A DNA stretch of 64,000 nucleotides from Microbacteriaceae bacterium VKM Ac-2855 (GTDB taxonomy: Bacteria > Actinomycetota > Actinomycetes > Actinomycetales > Microbacteriaceae), in assembly GCA_013204985.1 (NCBI GenBank), contig JABMLG010000004.1, positions 1-64,000 on the forward strand, read 5' to 3'. Shown piece by piece: positions 52,193 to 61,312 of the stretch. The translations under genes were made by a program, and so were the position numbers. The notes beneath the pieces were generated by a model. It made no database searches, was not told the DNA's origin, and saw nothing but the letters and a program-made list of their open reading frames with translations. The first letter of the stretch is position 1, and every line of letters starts with the position of its first letter.

Positions 52193-52393
52193 ATGCTCGT
52201 CGTCGTCGACCTCAACCGCTGTCAGTCCTACGGGCAGTGCGTCTTCGCCGCGCCGGAAGTCTTCCGAATGGATCACAACGAGACCGTGGAGTGGACGTAC
52301 AGTCCCGATGCCTCCGAAGAGGATCGCGTCGTCCGGGCATTCCACGCCTGCCCCGTTCAGGCCATCACGCTCACCACGGATGGACACCAGTGA
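52193..52393 (+). CDS. Ferredoxin, [3Fe-4S] type
   Basis: A 66-residue acidic ferredoxin with Cys10, Cys16 and Cys53 (RCQSYGQC, then ACPVQAI). The three-Cys spacing C-X5-C...C-P is that of actinobacterial [3Fe-4S] ferredoxins that feed electrons to cytochromes P450. RBS GAGG 5 bases before ATG 52193. Its stop overlaps the GTG of the reductase. Confidence 0.9.
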   Translation: MLVVVDLNRCQSYGQCVFAAPEVFRMDHNETVEWTYSPDASEEDRVVRAFHACPVQAITLTTDGHQ

Positions 52394-53751
52394 CGTCGGC
52401 CGAGCGCGTCGTCATCGTGGGAGCATCCCTCGCCGGCACGCACACCGCCCGCTCGCTCCGAGCGCAGGGGCACATCGGCGAGATCGTGCTCATCGGTGAT
52501 GAGCCGCATCCGCCCTACGATCGACCGCCGCTGTCCAAGGGGCTGCTGAGCGCGGACCGACCTTTCGCCGTCCCTGTACTGACGCGGCCGGACGAGCTCG
52601 ACGTCGTCTGGCGACTCGGCGAGACGGCGACGGCACTCGACCGGAGCCGCCGAGCAGTCCAGTTGCACAACGGCGACAGTGTGGGCTACGACCGGCTGGT
52701 CATCGCCACGGGCCGCCGCGCGCGCCCCTGGGACGACCCGATCGAAAGCCGAATCGCGGGCGTCTTCGCGCTGCGCTCGTTCGAGGACGCCCACAGGTTG
52801 CGTGCCGCGCTCGCCGACCGGGCGGGACGGGTGGTCGTGGTGGGTGCCGGTTTCATCGGATCCGAGATCGCCTCCGTGGCCCGCGCCCACGGTGTGCCGG
52901 TCACCGTCATCGCGCGGGGCCGGACACCGCTCGACGGCGCTCTCGGCGAGAGCGTCGGCCGCATCGCCACGGGGTACTACCGTCGGGCGGGCGTCGACTT
53001 CCGTCCGAACACAGCGGTCGTCAGAATCGTCGATCGAGACGGCCGGGTCGCGGCGGTCGAGCTCGATGACGGCTCGACCGTCTCCACCGACGTGGTCGTG
53101 ATCGCAACAGGCTCGCTCCCGAATGTCGAGTGGCTGCAGGGCTCCGGGCTGGACGCCGGCGGCGGCGTCGCCGTCGACGGCCGACTGCGCGCGCTGGATG
53201 AGGCCGGTGCGCCCGATCCTCGCGTGTTCGCCGCCGGCGACGTCACCAGGTGGGCCCATCCGCTCAGCGAGGGCCGCCTACGCTCCGTCGAGCACTGGGG
53301 TAATGCCGTCGAACAGGCCGGACACGTGGCTCGCACCATCGCCCTCCACGACCAGCAGCAGGCGGAGTTCGCCGAGCTGCCCCGCTACTGGTCGATGATG
53401 TTCGGTTCGAACATCAAGTCCGTCGGCGTGCCCTCCCTGGGAACCGAGGTCGTCGTGGTGCAGGGTTCCGCGCTCGACCGGCGCGGCGTCGTCCTCTACG
53501 GGCGGGACGGCAGAACCGTTGGCGCGGTCGCTCTCGATTCGCCTCGTGAGCTGGTCTTCTTCGACTCGCTCGTTGCTGCCGGTGCACCGTTCCCTCCTCG
53601 ATTGACCGTGACGGATTGGGGCTCCTCTCCGCCCCCGAGACCAGTGCCGGCTCGCTTCCCCGACCGGCTGTCCCGTTATGCCGATCGGGACGAGGGCGGG
53701 ACCCGCGCAAACCCGGCAGCCGGCAGACCCGACGGACGGCTCGTGCCGTGA
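52390..53751 (+). CDS. FAD-dependent ferredoxin reductase
   Basis: A 453-residue flavoprotein of the putidaredoxin-reductase type. FAD-binding VIVGASLAGTHTARSL at the N-terminus, PYDRPPLSKG, NAD-binding VVVVGAGFIGSEIAS near residue 155, and VFAAGDVTRW before the C-terminal domain that ends in a long variable tail. Transfers electrons from NAD(P)H to the ferredoxin encoded next to it, for the P450 that follows. GTG 52390 overlaps the ferredoxin stop; its own stop overlaps a GTG of the P450 frame. Confidence 0.9.
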   Translation: MTSAERVVIVGASLAGTHTARSLRAQGHIGEIVLIGDEPHPPYDRPPLSKGLLSADRPFAVPVLTRPDELDVVWRLGETATALDRSRRAVQLHNGDSVGYDRLVIATGRRARPWDDPIESRIAGVFALRSFEDAHRLRAALADRAGRVVVVGAGFIGSEIASVARAHGVPVTVIARGRTPLDGALGESVGRIATGYYRRAGVDFRPNTAVVRIVDRDGRVAAVELDDGSTVSTDVVVIATGSLPNVEWLQGSGLDAGGGVAVDGRLRALDEAGAPDPRVFAAGDVTRWAHPLSEGRLRSVEHWGNAVEQAGHVARTIALHDQQQAEFAELPRYWSMMFGSNIKSVGVPSLGTEVVVVQGSALDRRGVVLYGRDGRTVGAVALDSPRELVFFDSLVAAGAPFPPRLTVTDWGSSPPPRPVPARFPDRLSRYADRDEGGTRANPAAGRPDGRLVP

Positions 53752-55043
53752 CCTGCACGGGAGAGCCGCTCATCCCCAGCGCTGCACCGATCCCCGACCC
53801 GAACGACGAACGACAAACGACGAACGACAAGGAGAACATCATTCCTACCGCCACACTGTTCAGTGAACTGCTCGACCAGTCCCATCGCGCCGCGCCCGAG
53901 ACGATCTGGGCCCAGCTGCGCGCTGACCCGGTCAGCGAGCAGAACGACGGCACGTGGGTCGTCACGTCCTACGAGGCCGTTCGCGCCTTGACCGCGGACC
54001 CTCGAGTGAGTGCGGCGGCCCGCTTCACGGAGGAGGGTGCGCACGGAGACGCCGCGGGGAGCAAGAACTTCGTCATCGAGGACCCGCCGGAGCACACGCG
54101 CGACCGTGCGTCCGTGATGAAGCACTTCGGCCCACCCCATCGTCCCGGGTTCGTCGCCTCGCTCGAATCAGCCATCACGAGGTACACCGGTGCCGCCCTG
54201 GACGAATTGCGCGGCCGGCGGCGACTCGACGTGGTCGCGGACTTCGCCTACCCGCTTCCCGTCCGCGTCATCTGCGACGTGCTGGGCGTTCCCCCTGAGG
54301 ACGAGCCGTCCTTCTCCGTCTGGTCGGCCGCGCTCTCGATGCTGGGGGCACCCGAGGCGCAGGGGGACCCCGACGTGCTCGCTCGCGGCGCCGAGGCCGG
54401 TCAGGCGGCGGGAGAGTACATGGGGGCCCTCATCCAGCGCCGGAAGACCGATCCCGGGAACGACATGATCTCCGACATGGTGCAGGACACCTCAGCGGAC
54501 AGGCTCTCCGACGAGCAGATCATCAGCAACTCGATCATCCTGTTGATCGGCGGTCACGAGACGACCGTCAACGCCGTCACCAGTGGCATCCTGCTCTTCC
54601 TCCGCAACCCGGAGCAGGCGGACCGCGTTCGTCGCAACCCGGCGCTCATGCCGGGCGCATTCGAAGAGATCCTCCGACTCGAGCCGCCCATCCAGTTCCG
54701 CGACCGTACCGCTCTGAGCGACATCGCCATCGCCGGCAAGACCATACCGAAAGGTGCGACGCTGCAACTCTCCTACGCCGCCGCCAATCGCGACCCGGCC
54801 CGCTTCGCCGATCCCGACCGGTTCGATCCCGAACGGGTCGACAATCAGCACCTCGCCTTCAACACGGGACTCCACTACTGCTTCGGAGCCCCCCTCGCCC
54901 GGCTGGAGGGGATCATCGCCCTCAACGCCTGGCTGGCGCGGGTTCACAACCCGCGCCTGGTCCAGGACCCCCCGCCCTACCGCAGCAACCCCGCCCTCCG
55001 CGGTCCGAGCGAGCTGCTCGTCGATTTCGACAGCATCGGCTGA
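53748..55043 (+). CDS. Cytochrome P450
   Basis: A soluble class I cytochrome P450. I-helix IGGHETTVNAV (oxygen activation Glu-Thr), K-helix EEILR (ExxR), heme-ligand loop FNTGLHYCFGAPLAR with the axial Cys at residue 378 from GTG 53748. That position is late for bacterial P450s; counting from ATT 53841, which lies 6 bases after AAGGAG (53829-53834), it is residue 347, the usual place. The true start may therefore be ATT 53841, giving 400 residues, with 53748-53840 untranslated or an extension. Substrate could be an aglycone, terpenoid or methoxylated sugar; the cluster does not decide. Confidence 0.88.
   Translation: MTCTGEPLIPSAAPIPDPNDERQTTNDKENIIPTATLFSELLDQSHRAAPETIWAQLRADPVSEQNDGTWVVTSYEAVRALTADPRVSAAARFTEEGAHGDAAGSKNFVIEDPPEHTRDRASVMKHFGPPHRPGFVASLESAITRYTGAALDELRGRRRLDVVADFAYPLPVRVICDVLGVPPEDEPSFSVWSAALSMLGAPEAQGDPDVLARGAEAGQAAGEYMGALIQRRKTDPGNDMISDMVQDTSADRLSDEQIISNSIILLIGGHETTVNAVTSGILLFLRNPEQADRVRRNPALMPGAFEEILRLEPPIQFRDRTALSDIAIAGKTIPKGATLQLSYAAANRDPARFADPDRFDPERVDNQHLAFNTGLHYCFGAPLARLEGIIALNAWLARVHNPRLVQDPPPYRSNPALRGPSELLVDFDSIG
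53801..53829. repeat. Heptamer repeats (GAACGAC-like) before the P450 ribosome binding site
   Basis: Four consecutive units, GAACGAC GAACGAC AAACGAC GAACGAC, end directly before AAGGAG. Low-complexity sequence that argues against this stretch being conserved P450 protein. Confidence 0.6.
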
Positions 55044-55095
55044 CGCGGAGCCACGGACCTTCGCTGGCGGGCCGGACGCCCCGACCAGTCCGTGA

Positions 55096-56862
55096 TCACG
55101 GTGCGCCAGGGAACCGCTCGTCCTGCACGCGCACGCGCACGGCGAGGTAGGGCTTGCTCGGTAGACCGATCGGCACCCTGCCCTCGTGGTGGCCGGGAAC
55201 GGTTTCGATCGTCATCGCCCACGTGTCGATGATGTCGACCTCCGCCCGCCGGCCGGCGGGCACGGTCACGTGGATCATCCGCGGCTGAGCCAGGCCCAGA
55301 TACAACACCTCGTAGACCCCGGCGACACCGCCGACCCGTCCGAGCAGCCCCGTGCGCACGACGCCGAGACGGCCGGACGGCGAGTCGGCGACGATGCCCG
55401 CGAGGAACGCGATGCGGGCTGGGCTGTCGCCGGTCAGTCGACCGCCCTTCGCCCAGAACACCACTCCGTCCTCCCGCCAGAAGGTCTCACCGTGCGTGAC
55501 GTAGGCGCCGGCGACGGTCGCCTCCCAGAACTGCCGCACCACCTCGAAACCGGGCACGTTCCCCCACTCCGGTTCCAGGTCGCCCTCGTAGCCCATCTCA
55601 TCGAAGACGACGGGCTTGCCCCACTGCCGCAGCAACTCGCCGGCGGCATCGGTCGTCCGGATCGAATCGCACCTCTGCAGGCTCGCGTGAGTGGCCCACT
55701 CCGCCGTGTAGTCGAAGGGATACAGGCCGTTGTGGATGGAGAGCAGGTGGTCGGCGTGATCCTCCGAGCGCACGATCCCGGCGAGGCGGTGCCACTCGGG
55801 GACGTCCTTTGACGAGATGAGATCGTACTCGTTGGCCAGCGACCACCACACATTCGGAAGACTCGCGAGACGGCGCACCACGTAGCGCAGGTAACGCTCG
55901 TCGACGGCCTGCCCGAGATCCGCGAACCCCCAGCGGTCGTACGGGTGGAAGAGGATCACGTCCGCCTCGATGCCGAGGGCGTCGAGGTCGCGGATCCGCT
56001 GCTCGAGGTGGCGGAAGAACGCGGGGACGAAGCGGGTGGTGTCGAAGCCGCCCTCCGTCGCCTCGAAAGGTACGAGCTCGGGATCGTCGACGCTGTAGGG
56101 GTAGGACTTCGGGAAGACGCACATGCGGACTTTCGTGAACGCAGCAGCCTCGAGCGTCGCCAGGGTCTGCTCCTGCAGTTCCGCCGACTGGTGGGTCCAC
56201 GCGTAGATCGTCGTGCCGTAGGGCGTGAACGCCGTGCCGTCCGCAGCAGCGAATCCGGTGGCTCCGTCGACGCGGACGACACCACGACCCCGTCCCTCCT
56301 CTACCTCGACCACGCCTTCGAGCCCGTCGAGGGCGTGTGCGGTTGATCCGGTTCGAAAGCTCCAGGGCCCGGCCGCCTCCGGGAGAAAGCGCACGCGGTA
56401 GATGCCGTCGCCGTCGTAGAAGCCGCCCGCGCGGATCACCGTGCCGGACTCGGACGTGAACTCGGCCCACAGCTCGACATCGACGAAGGGGTTGCCGTGC
56501 GAGGGGCCCTCGAGAACGACCTCCATCGTTGCGTAGACCTCGGCAGTCAGCGGCGCTCGGACCCGCGCGCGGACCGCATCCTCGGAGTCGTACCCGTCGT
56601 TCGGAGCGATCGCGGAGCCGTGCGGCCTCGCCGCACGCGGCACGCGCGCCAGCTCTTGATAGAGCGCGCCGTGCTCGTGCGTCGGCACGCCGATGATCGC
56701 GAGAGCAACAGAGGTCGGCTGGTCCAGCAGCGCGTCGGGCAGGACGCCGTCGGGAACGGCCGCGTCGAAGATCTCGCCGAGCGCAGCGCGGCCGGCCTCG
56801 GAAGCGAGCGCCTCGCGCAGCGTCGAGTGGGGACCCATCATGACCGTCGTGGTGGGGTGCAT
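55096..56862 (-). CDS. DUF5060 / apiosidase-like (DUF4038, GH140-type) glycosidase, copy A
   Basis: A 588-residue TIM-barrel glycosidase. N-terminal beta domain with FTSESGTVIRAGGFYDGDG and FRTGST (DUF5060-like), then the barrel opening YGTTIYAWTHQ, FPKSYPY, HPYDRWGF; acid/base candidate Glu345 (ANEYD) and nucleophile candidate Glu422 (DEMGYEG). The DUF4038 fold includes GH140 enzymes that release D-apiose from rhamnogalacturonan II side chains, which suits the apiose-type cluster in this window. No signal peptide. Specificity is inferred only from fold and context. Confidence 0.7.
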   Translation of the reverse strand: MHPTTTVMMGPHSTLREALASEAGRAALGEIFDAAVPDGVLPDALLDQPTSVALAIIGVPTHEHGALYQELARVPRAARPHGSAIAPNDGYDSEDAVRARVRAPLTAEVYATMEVVLEGPSHGNPFVDVELWAEFTSESGTVIRAGGFYDGDGIYRVRFLPEAAGPWSFRTGSTAHALDGLEGVVEVEEGRGRGVVRVDGATGFAAADGTAFTPYGTTIYAWTHQSAELQEQTLATLEAAAFTKVRMCVFPKSYPYSVDDPELVPFEATEGGFDTTRFVPAFFRHLEQRIRDLDALGIEADVILFHPYDRWGFADLGQAVDERYLRYVVRRLASLPNVWWSLANEYDLISSKDVPEWHRLAGIVRSEDHADHLLSIHNGLYPFDYTAEWATHASLQRCDSIRTTDAAGELLRQWGKPVVFDEMGYEGDLEPEWGNVPGFEVVRQFWEATVAGAYVTHGETFWREDGVVFWAKGGRLTGDSPARIAFLAGIVADSPSGRLGVVRTGLLGRVGGVAGVYEVLYLGLAQPRMIHVTVPAGRRAEVDIIDTWAMTIETVPGHHEGRVPIGLPSKPYLAVRVRVQDERFPGAP

Positions 56863-56874
56863 CGAGGGGACTCC

Positions 56875-59313
56875 CTATCGCTTCGTCGTTGTCGCAGTGC
56901 CGTCGCATCCCTGATCGGGACGGTCGGATGAGAGTCGATCCAGCCATGATCGCGAGAAGTGCACCCGCCGCGCCCGATCGACCTCGAGGCTCGGACCGTT
57001 CACGGAGACGCTCGCCCGGCGGGCGTCGTCCTCGGCGTGCAGTCCGACGACGACCTCGACGTCGGCCGGGTCGACGACGAGCCGGAGGTCGCGTCCGGTA
57101 TGAGCCAGCTGCGTCGCGTCGACGACGAAGCGCACCCGCGCGCGCTCACCGAGGCCCAGCTCGACCTCCTGGAAACCAGCCAGCTGCTGGAACGGCCGAG
57201 TCAGCCCGCTCCCCCGCACGCGCAGGTACAGCTGAACGATCGTGGCGCCGTGCCGGGCGCCGGTGTTCTCGATGTCAACCTCGACAGGAAGTTCGTCGCT
57301 CGTTCCGATCGCGGCCGGCGCGCGGGGCACTCCGAGCTCGAACGTCGTGGTGCTCATCCCCGCCCCGAACGGATACGCGGGAGTCGCGGGCAGGTCGAGG
57401 TACGTCGACGTGCCTGAGGAGGCATGCCGGCCGCCGCTGCCGGTGTCGCGGTGGTGGAAGATCGGGATCTGACCGCCGTGCCGCGGGATCGAGTACGGCA
57501 AGCGGCCGATCGGCGGAACGACCCCGGTCAGGACGTCCACGACGGCGCGCGCGCCATGCGGTCCGCCGAAGCTCGACACGATCAGCGCCCGCGCTTGCGA
57601 CGCGCACGGCGGGAGCGGATACGGACGCCCCTGCACCATCACGATCGCGAACGGCATCCCGGTCGCGGCGATGCGCTCGAGCAGTTCGCGCTGGGCGGCT
57701 GGCAGGGCGATGTCGGCCGTGTCGCTGGCCTCCCCCTCCGTCCGCTCACCGCTGAACCAGAGGCTCGCGCCGCCCAGCGCCACGATCGTCAGCTCCGCCG
57801 ACCGCGCGGCCTCCTCCGCATCCTCGAGAGCGGAGCCGGCCAGACGCTCGGTGATGCCGGAGCCCGGAGCGCGGACGACGTCGGCGCCGGCGGCCGCGAG
57901 GGCATCGGCGAGTGAGAGGGTGCCGTACCGCTCGCGAGCGAGGTGCTGCCCCTCGCCGGCGGGCAGCAGCGCCTGATGCCACGCGTCTGCCCGCTCGTCG
58001 ACGCCGACCATCGTGATCTCGCCGCCCAGGTGGATCGCGTCCACGGCCTGGCGCCAGGACGGGTAACTGTAGGCGGCGAACTGGAGCGAGGGGGCGTCCG
58101 CGTGCGGGCCGACGACGGCGATCCTCCGCCCCGAGGCTCGCAGCGGAACCAGCCCATCGTTCTCCAGAAGGACGACGCTGCGGCGGGCGAGTTCGAGCGA
58201 GAGGTCGTCGCCCTCGTGCGCGATGCCGTCGAGATCGATCACCTCCTGCGGGTACGGGTCCTCGAACAGCCCGACGCGGAACTTCGCGGCCAGGACGCGG
58301 GCGACGGACGTGTCGAGCACGTCCAGCGCGAGGCGTCCGGACTCGACTTCTGCCACGAGAAGGTCGCCGTACGCCGCGGGGCGGGGGTACTCGACGTCGA
58401 GGCCGGCCTCGAGGGCCAGGCGACCCGCCTCGGAGAGGTCGCGCGCGACGCCTTTCACGGTGACGAGCTGCTCGATGCTCGCGTAGTCGGCCGAGACGAA
58501 ACCGTCGAAACCCAACTCGTCGCGCAGCAACCCCGTGAGGATCTCGCGGGAGGCCGCGACCGGCGCTCCGTCGATGTCCGAGTAGGAGTTCATCACCGAT
58601 GCCAGGCCCGCGGTGCGGATCGCCGCCTCGAAGGGCACGGCGAACAGATCGCGCAGACGGCGCGGGCCCACGGGGATCGTCGCCGCGTTGAGACCGGCCT
58701 CGGGCGCGGCATAGCCCAGGAAGTGCTTGCCGGTGGCGATCACACTCTCGCGGAGATCCCCGCCCTGCATACCGCGGACGTACGCGACCGCATTCGCCGA
58801 CACGAGGTAGGGGTCCTCGCCGTAGGTCTCGTGCACGCGTCCCCAGCGCGGATCGAGGGCGACATCCATCACGGGCGAGAGCACGTGCCGCATCCCCACC
58901 CGCCGCAGCTGCTGCCGCATCAGCAACGCCATGCGCTCCACGAGTTCTGGCTTCCACGCGGCGGCGAGACCGATCGCGGTCGGGAAGACCATGTGGCCGC
59001 CCGCGAGGAGGCCGTTCAGCGCCTCCGCGTGGAAGAGCGCCGGGATGCCCAGTCGCGTGCGCTCGATGAAGCGGCGCTGCAGAGCCGCCACGTCATCGGC
59101 CAACAGCCGCGGATCGTCGCGGATCAGCTGCGCGACATGCCCCGGCGGTCGCGACAGCACGGCCGCCGTGGTGTCGAGATCGCTCCCGTCGGGTCGCACG
59201 AGATCGAACGCCATGATGCCGGTGAGCTGGTGCGCCTTCTCGGGTAGCGTCATCACGCGCAGCAGCGCGCCGACGCGGTCGTCGATCGAGAGGGACGAGT
59301 CGAGGTGGTGCAT
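56875..59313 (-). CDS. GH3 family beta-glycosidase (second)
   Basis: An 812-residue GH3 enzyme with N-terminal barrel, central sandwich and C-terminal FnIII domain. Nucleophile candidate Asp276 (VSADYAS); KHFLGYAAPEAG and WGRVHETYGEDPYL line the site. The N-terminal HAEALNG motif and the AEAL/ PTAIGLAAAWKPEL stretch are typical of beta-xylosidase/beta-glucosidase GH3. AGGAGTT before the ATG at 59313. Lies between the two apiosidase-like genes in one minus-strand operon and is only distantly similar to the GH3 at 46094. Confidence 0.88.
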   Translation of the reverse strand: MHHLDSSLSIDDRVGALLRVMTLPEKAHQLTGIMAFDLVRPDGSDLDTTAAVLSRPPGHVAQLIRDDPRLLADDVAALQRRFIERTRLGIPALFHAEALNGLLAGGHMVFPTAIGLAAAWKPELVERMALLMRQQLRRVGMRHVLSPVMDVALDPRWGRVHETYGEDPYLVSANAVAYVRGMQGGDLRESVIATGKHFLGYAAPEAGLNAATIPVGPRRLRDLFAVPFEAAIRTAGLASVMNSYSDIDGAPVAASREILTGLLRDELGFDGFVSADYASIEQLVTVKGVARDLSEAGRLALEAGLDVEYPRPAAYGDLLVAEVESGRLALDVLDTSVARVLAAKFRVGLFEDPYPQEVIDLDGIAHEGDDLSLELARRSVVLLENDGLVPLRASGRRIAVVGPHADAPSLQFAAYSYPSWRQAVDAIHLGGEITMVGVDERADAWHQALLPAGEGQHLARERYGTLSLADALAAAGADVVRAPGSGITERLAGSALEDAEEAARSAELTIVALGGASLWFSGERTEGEASDTADIALPAAQRELLERIAATGMPFAIVMVQGRPYPLPPCASQARALIVSSFGGPHGARAVVDVLTGVVPPIGRLPYSIPRHGGQIPIFHHRDTGSGGRHASSGTSTYLDLPATPAYPFGAGMSTTTFELGVPRAPAAIGTSDELPVEVDIENTGARHGATIVQLYLRVRGSGLTRPFQQLAGFQEVELGLGERARVRFVVDATQLAHTGRDLRLVVDPADVEVVVGLHAEDDARRASVSVNGPSLEVDRARRVHFSRSWLDRLSSDRPDQGCDGTATTTKR

Positions 59314-59384
59314 GGGAACTCCTTCGAGGCGGTTCGGCCGGGTGCGAGCGGACGGGACCGCACCGCCCCGAGAGGAGTGGCGGT

Positions 59385-61118
59385 TCAGTCGATGACGAAC
59401 CGGATCGCCATCCACGGACGGGCCGGAAGCGGGACGCGGACGACGCCCTCGTGGCGGCCCTCGAGCGGGGTCACGGTGCCGTTCCAGGTGTCGAGGACGT
59501 CGATGCGCGCCGTCGCTCCCTCCGGGATGCGCACGTCGCGGAACGCGGGGCGCCGCTCGTCGAAGTAGATCACGACGTAGCGGCCCTCGACGCCGCCACG
59601 AGTGGCATCGAAGTCGGAGGACAGCGGTTCCAGCCGCCCCGTGGGCGACTCGGCCACGATCCACTCCAGGAAGCGGAGCTTGTCGGGCACGTCCCCCTGG
59701 AGCGTCCCGCCCTTCGCCCAGAAGATCACGTGGTCATCGCGATAGAAGGTCTCGCCGTGGGTCAGGTAGCCGCCGCGGAGAGTGCCCTGCCAGTGCCGCG
59801 ACAGGGCGACCTCGCCGGTGAGGTTGCCCCAGCCCTGATCGAGGTCGCCCTCGTAGCCGAACTCGTCGACGAGGACCGGCTTGCCCCACTGGTACCGCCA
59901 CTTGTCCACATTGCCCGCGATGGAGTCGCCGTACTGGACGCTGACGTGCGTCGCCCAGGGGGCCGAGTAGTCGAAGATCTCGACCCAGTTGTGGATCGAG
60001 AGCGGGTGCCCGACGGGGTCGTTCGTGCGGACGAGTTCGGCGAGGCGGTCCCAGTCCTCGCGCGTCTTGCCCAGCAGCAGGTCGTACTCGTTCGCCATCG
60101 ACCACCACACGTTCGAGAACCCGGCCAGGCGCCGCACGGCGTAGGAGATGTAGCGGTCATCCGCCGCGCGGCCGAGGTCTGCGAACCCCCAGCGGTCGTA
60201 GGGGTGGAAGAGGATGAGGTCGGCCTGGATCCCCAGCTCGTCCAGCTGTCGGATCCGCTTCTCGAGGTGACGGAAGTACTCGGGATCGAACCGGGTGGTG
60301 TCCCAATCGCCGTCGGCCGACTTCTCGAACACGAAGCGCTCCGGCTCGTTCTCGTTGTAGAGGAACGACTTCGGGAAGAGGCACATCCGCAGCTTCGTGA
60401 ACGGCGTCGACGCGAGCGAGTTCAGCGTCTCCTCCTGCAGGTGCTCGTCCTGGTGGGTCCAGGCGTAGGCCGTCGTGCCGACGGGGCGGTACGGAGATCC
60501 GTCGGCGTAGGCGAAGTGGAAGGTGTCCGCAACTCGGACGGGACCGTGACCGAGGCCCGCAGCGACCTCGAGCTCGGTCTCGACGGCGTCGAGGGAGCGA
60601 GCGGTGGAGGCCGTCGTGACGGTCCAGGTGCCGGCGAAGGGCGCGAGGAAGCGCAGCACGTAGCGACCGTCGCCGTCGTAGAAGCCACCGACCCGCACCT
60701 CGGCGTCACCGGAGCGGAAGACCGACGTGAGTTCGACGTCCACGAAAGGGTTCCCGTGATCGGGGCCGAGCAGCACCACGTCGGCCGGAGCGTCCGTCGT
60801 CGCATACGCGGGGACGCTGATCGCGGCCGACCCGCGGGCGACCGAGGGCGATTCCAGCTCGGGGTCCGGCACGATCGCGGCGGGCGCCGGCTTGCGGGGC
60901 GTCGGGTCCTCGATCTCGGAGACGCGCGCGATCACCCTCGCCGCGAGCTCTTCCTCCACACCGAGCGCCGCGCGCACGGTCGTGCCCAGCGGGAAGTCCG
61001 TGCCGATCTCGACCCACGGTGAGGTGAGGAAGCGGGGGGCGATCTCGCTGATCGCCGCTGTCGCCTCGGTGGAGGCGAGCACATCGCCGAGACGCGACTG
61101 GGGGCTGAAAACGGGCAT
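59385..61118 (-). CDS. DUF5060 / apiosidase-like (DUF4038, GH140-type) glycosidase, copy B
   Basis: A 577-residue paralogue of the gene at 55096. Same order: GGFYDGDGRYVLRF beta domain, VGTTAYAWTHQDE, FPKSFLYNENEP, HPYDRWGFADLG; candidate catalytic residues Glu344 (ANEYD) and Glu419 (DEFGYEG). The N-terminal 90 residues differ fully from copy A. RBS AGAGAGG before ATG 61118. First gene of the minus-strand operon, with the palindrome ATTGCGCAAT about 105 bases upstream, so under probable control of the LacI regulator next door. Confidence 0.7.
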   Translation of the reverse strand: MPVFSPQSRLGDVLASTEATAAISEIAPRFLTSPWVEIGTDFPLGTTVRAALGVEEELAARVIARVSEIEDPTPRKPAPAAIVPDPELESPSVARGSAAISVPAYATTDAPADVVLLGPDHGNPFVDVELTSVFRSGDAEVRVGGFYDGDGRYVLRFLAPFAGTWTVTTASTARSLDAVETELEVAAGLGHGPVRVADTFHFAYADGSPYRPVGTTAYAWTHQDEHLQEETLNSLASTPFTKLRMCLFPKSFLYNENEPERFVFEKSADGDWDTTRFDPEYFRHLEKRIRQLDELGIQADLILFHPYDRWGFADLGRAADDRYISYAVRRLAGFSNVWWSMANEYDLLLGKTREDWDRLAELVRTNDPVGHPLSIHNWVEIFDYSAPWATHVSVQYGDSIAGNVDKWRYQWGKPVLVDEFGYEGDLDQGWGNLTGEVALSRHWQGTLRGGYLTHGETFYRDDHVIFWAKGGTLQGDVPDKLRFLEWIVAESPTGRLEPLSSDFDATRGGVEGRYVVIYFDERRPAFRDVRIPEGATARIDVLDTWNGTVTPLEGRHEGVVRVPLPARPWMAIRFVID

Positions 61119-61223
61119 AACGACCTCTCTGAGTGATGCCGCACTGAGAGGTGGCCACACCTTCGTCAACCGGCCCATCGATCGTCCATCGGATCGGAGG
61201 GCCGCATCAAGTGATTCCCCTTT

Positions 61224-61233
61224 ATTGCGCAAT
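61224..61233. promoter_or_regulatory. ATTGCGCAAT palindrome, LacI-type operator
   Basis: Perfect 10-bp palindrome with central CG between the apiosidase-like operon and the LacI gene. Core TTGCGCAA recurs at 62420, on the other side of that LacI gene. Confidence 0.6.
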
Positions 61234-61312
61234 CGACGTCCTGTTCAATCGACCGCGGGCAGACGGCGTGGCTCGCGCGGACTGATGCCCAGGCTGCTCG
61301 TGGTCAGGCCGG

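Noticed and set aside
53801-53829. Heptamer repeats considered as a CRISPR-like or phase-variable array
   Set aside because: Units are directly adjacent without spacers and only four are present; there is no CRISPR-associated gene in the window.
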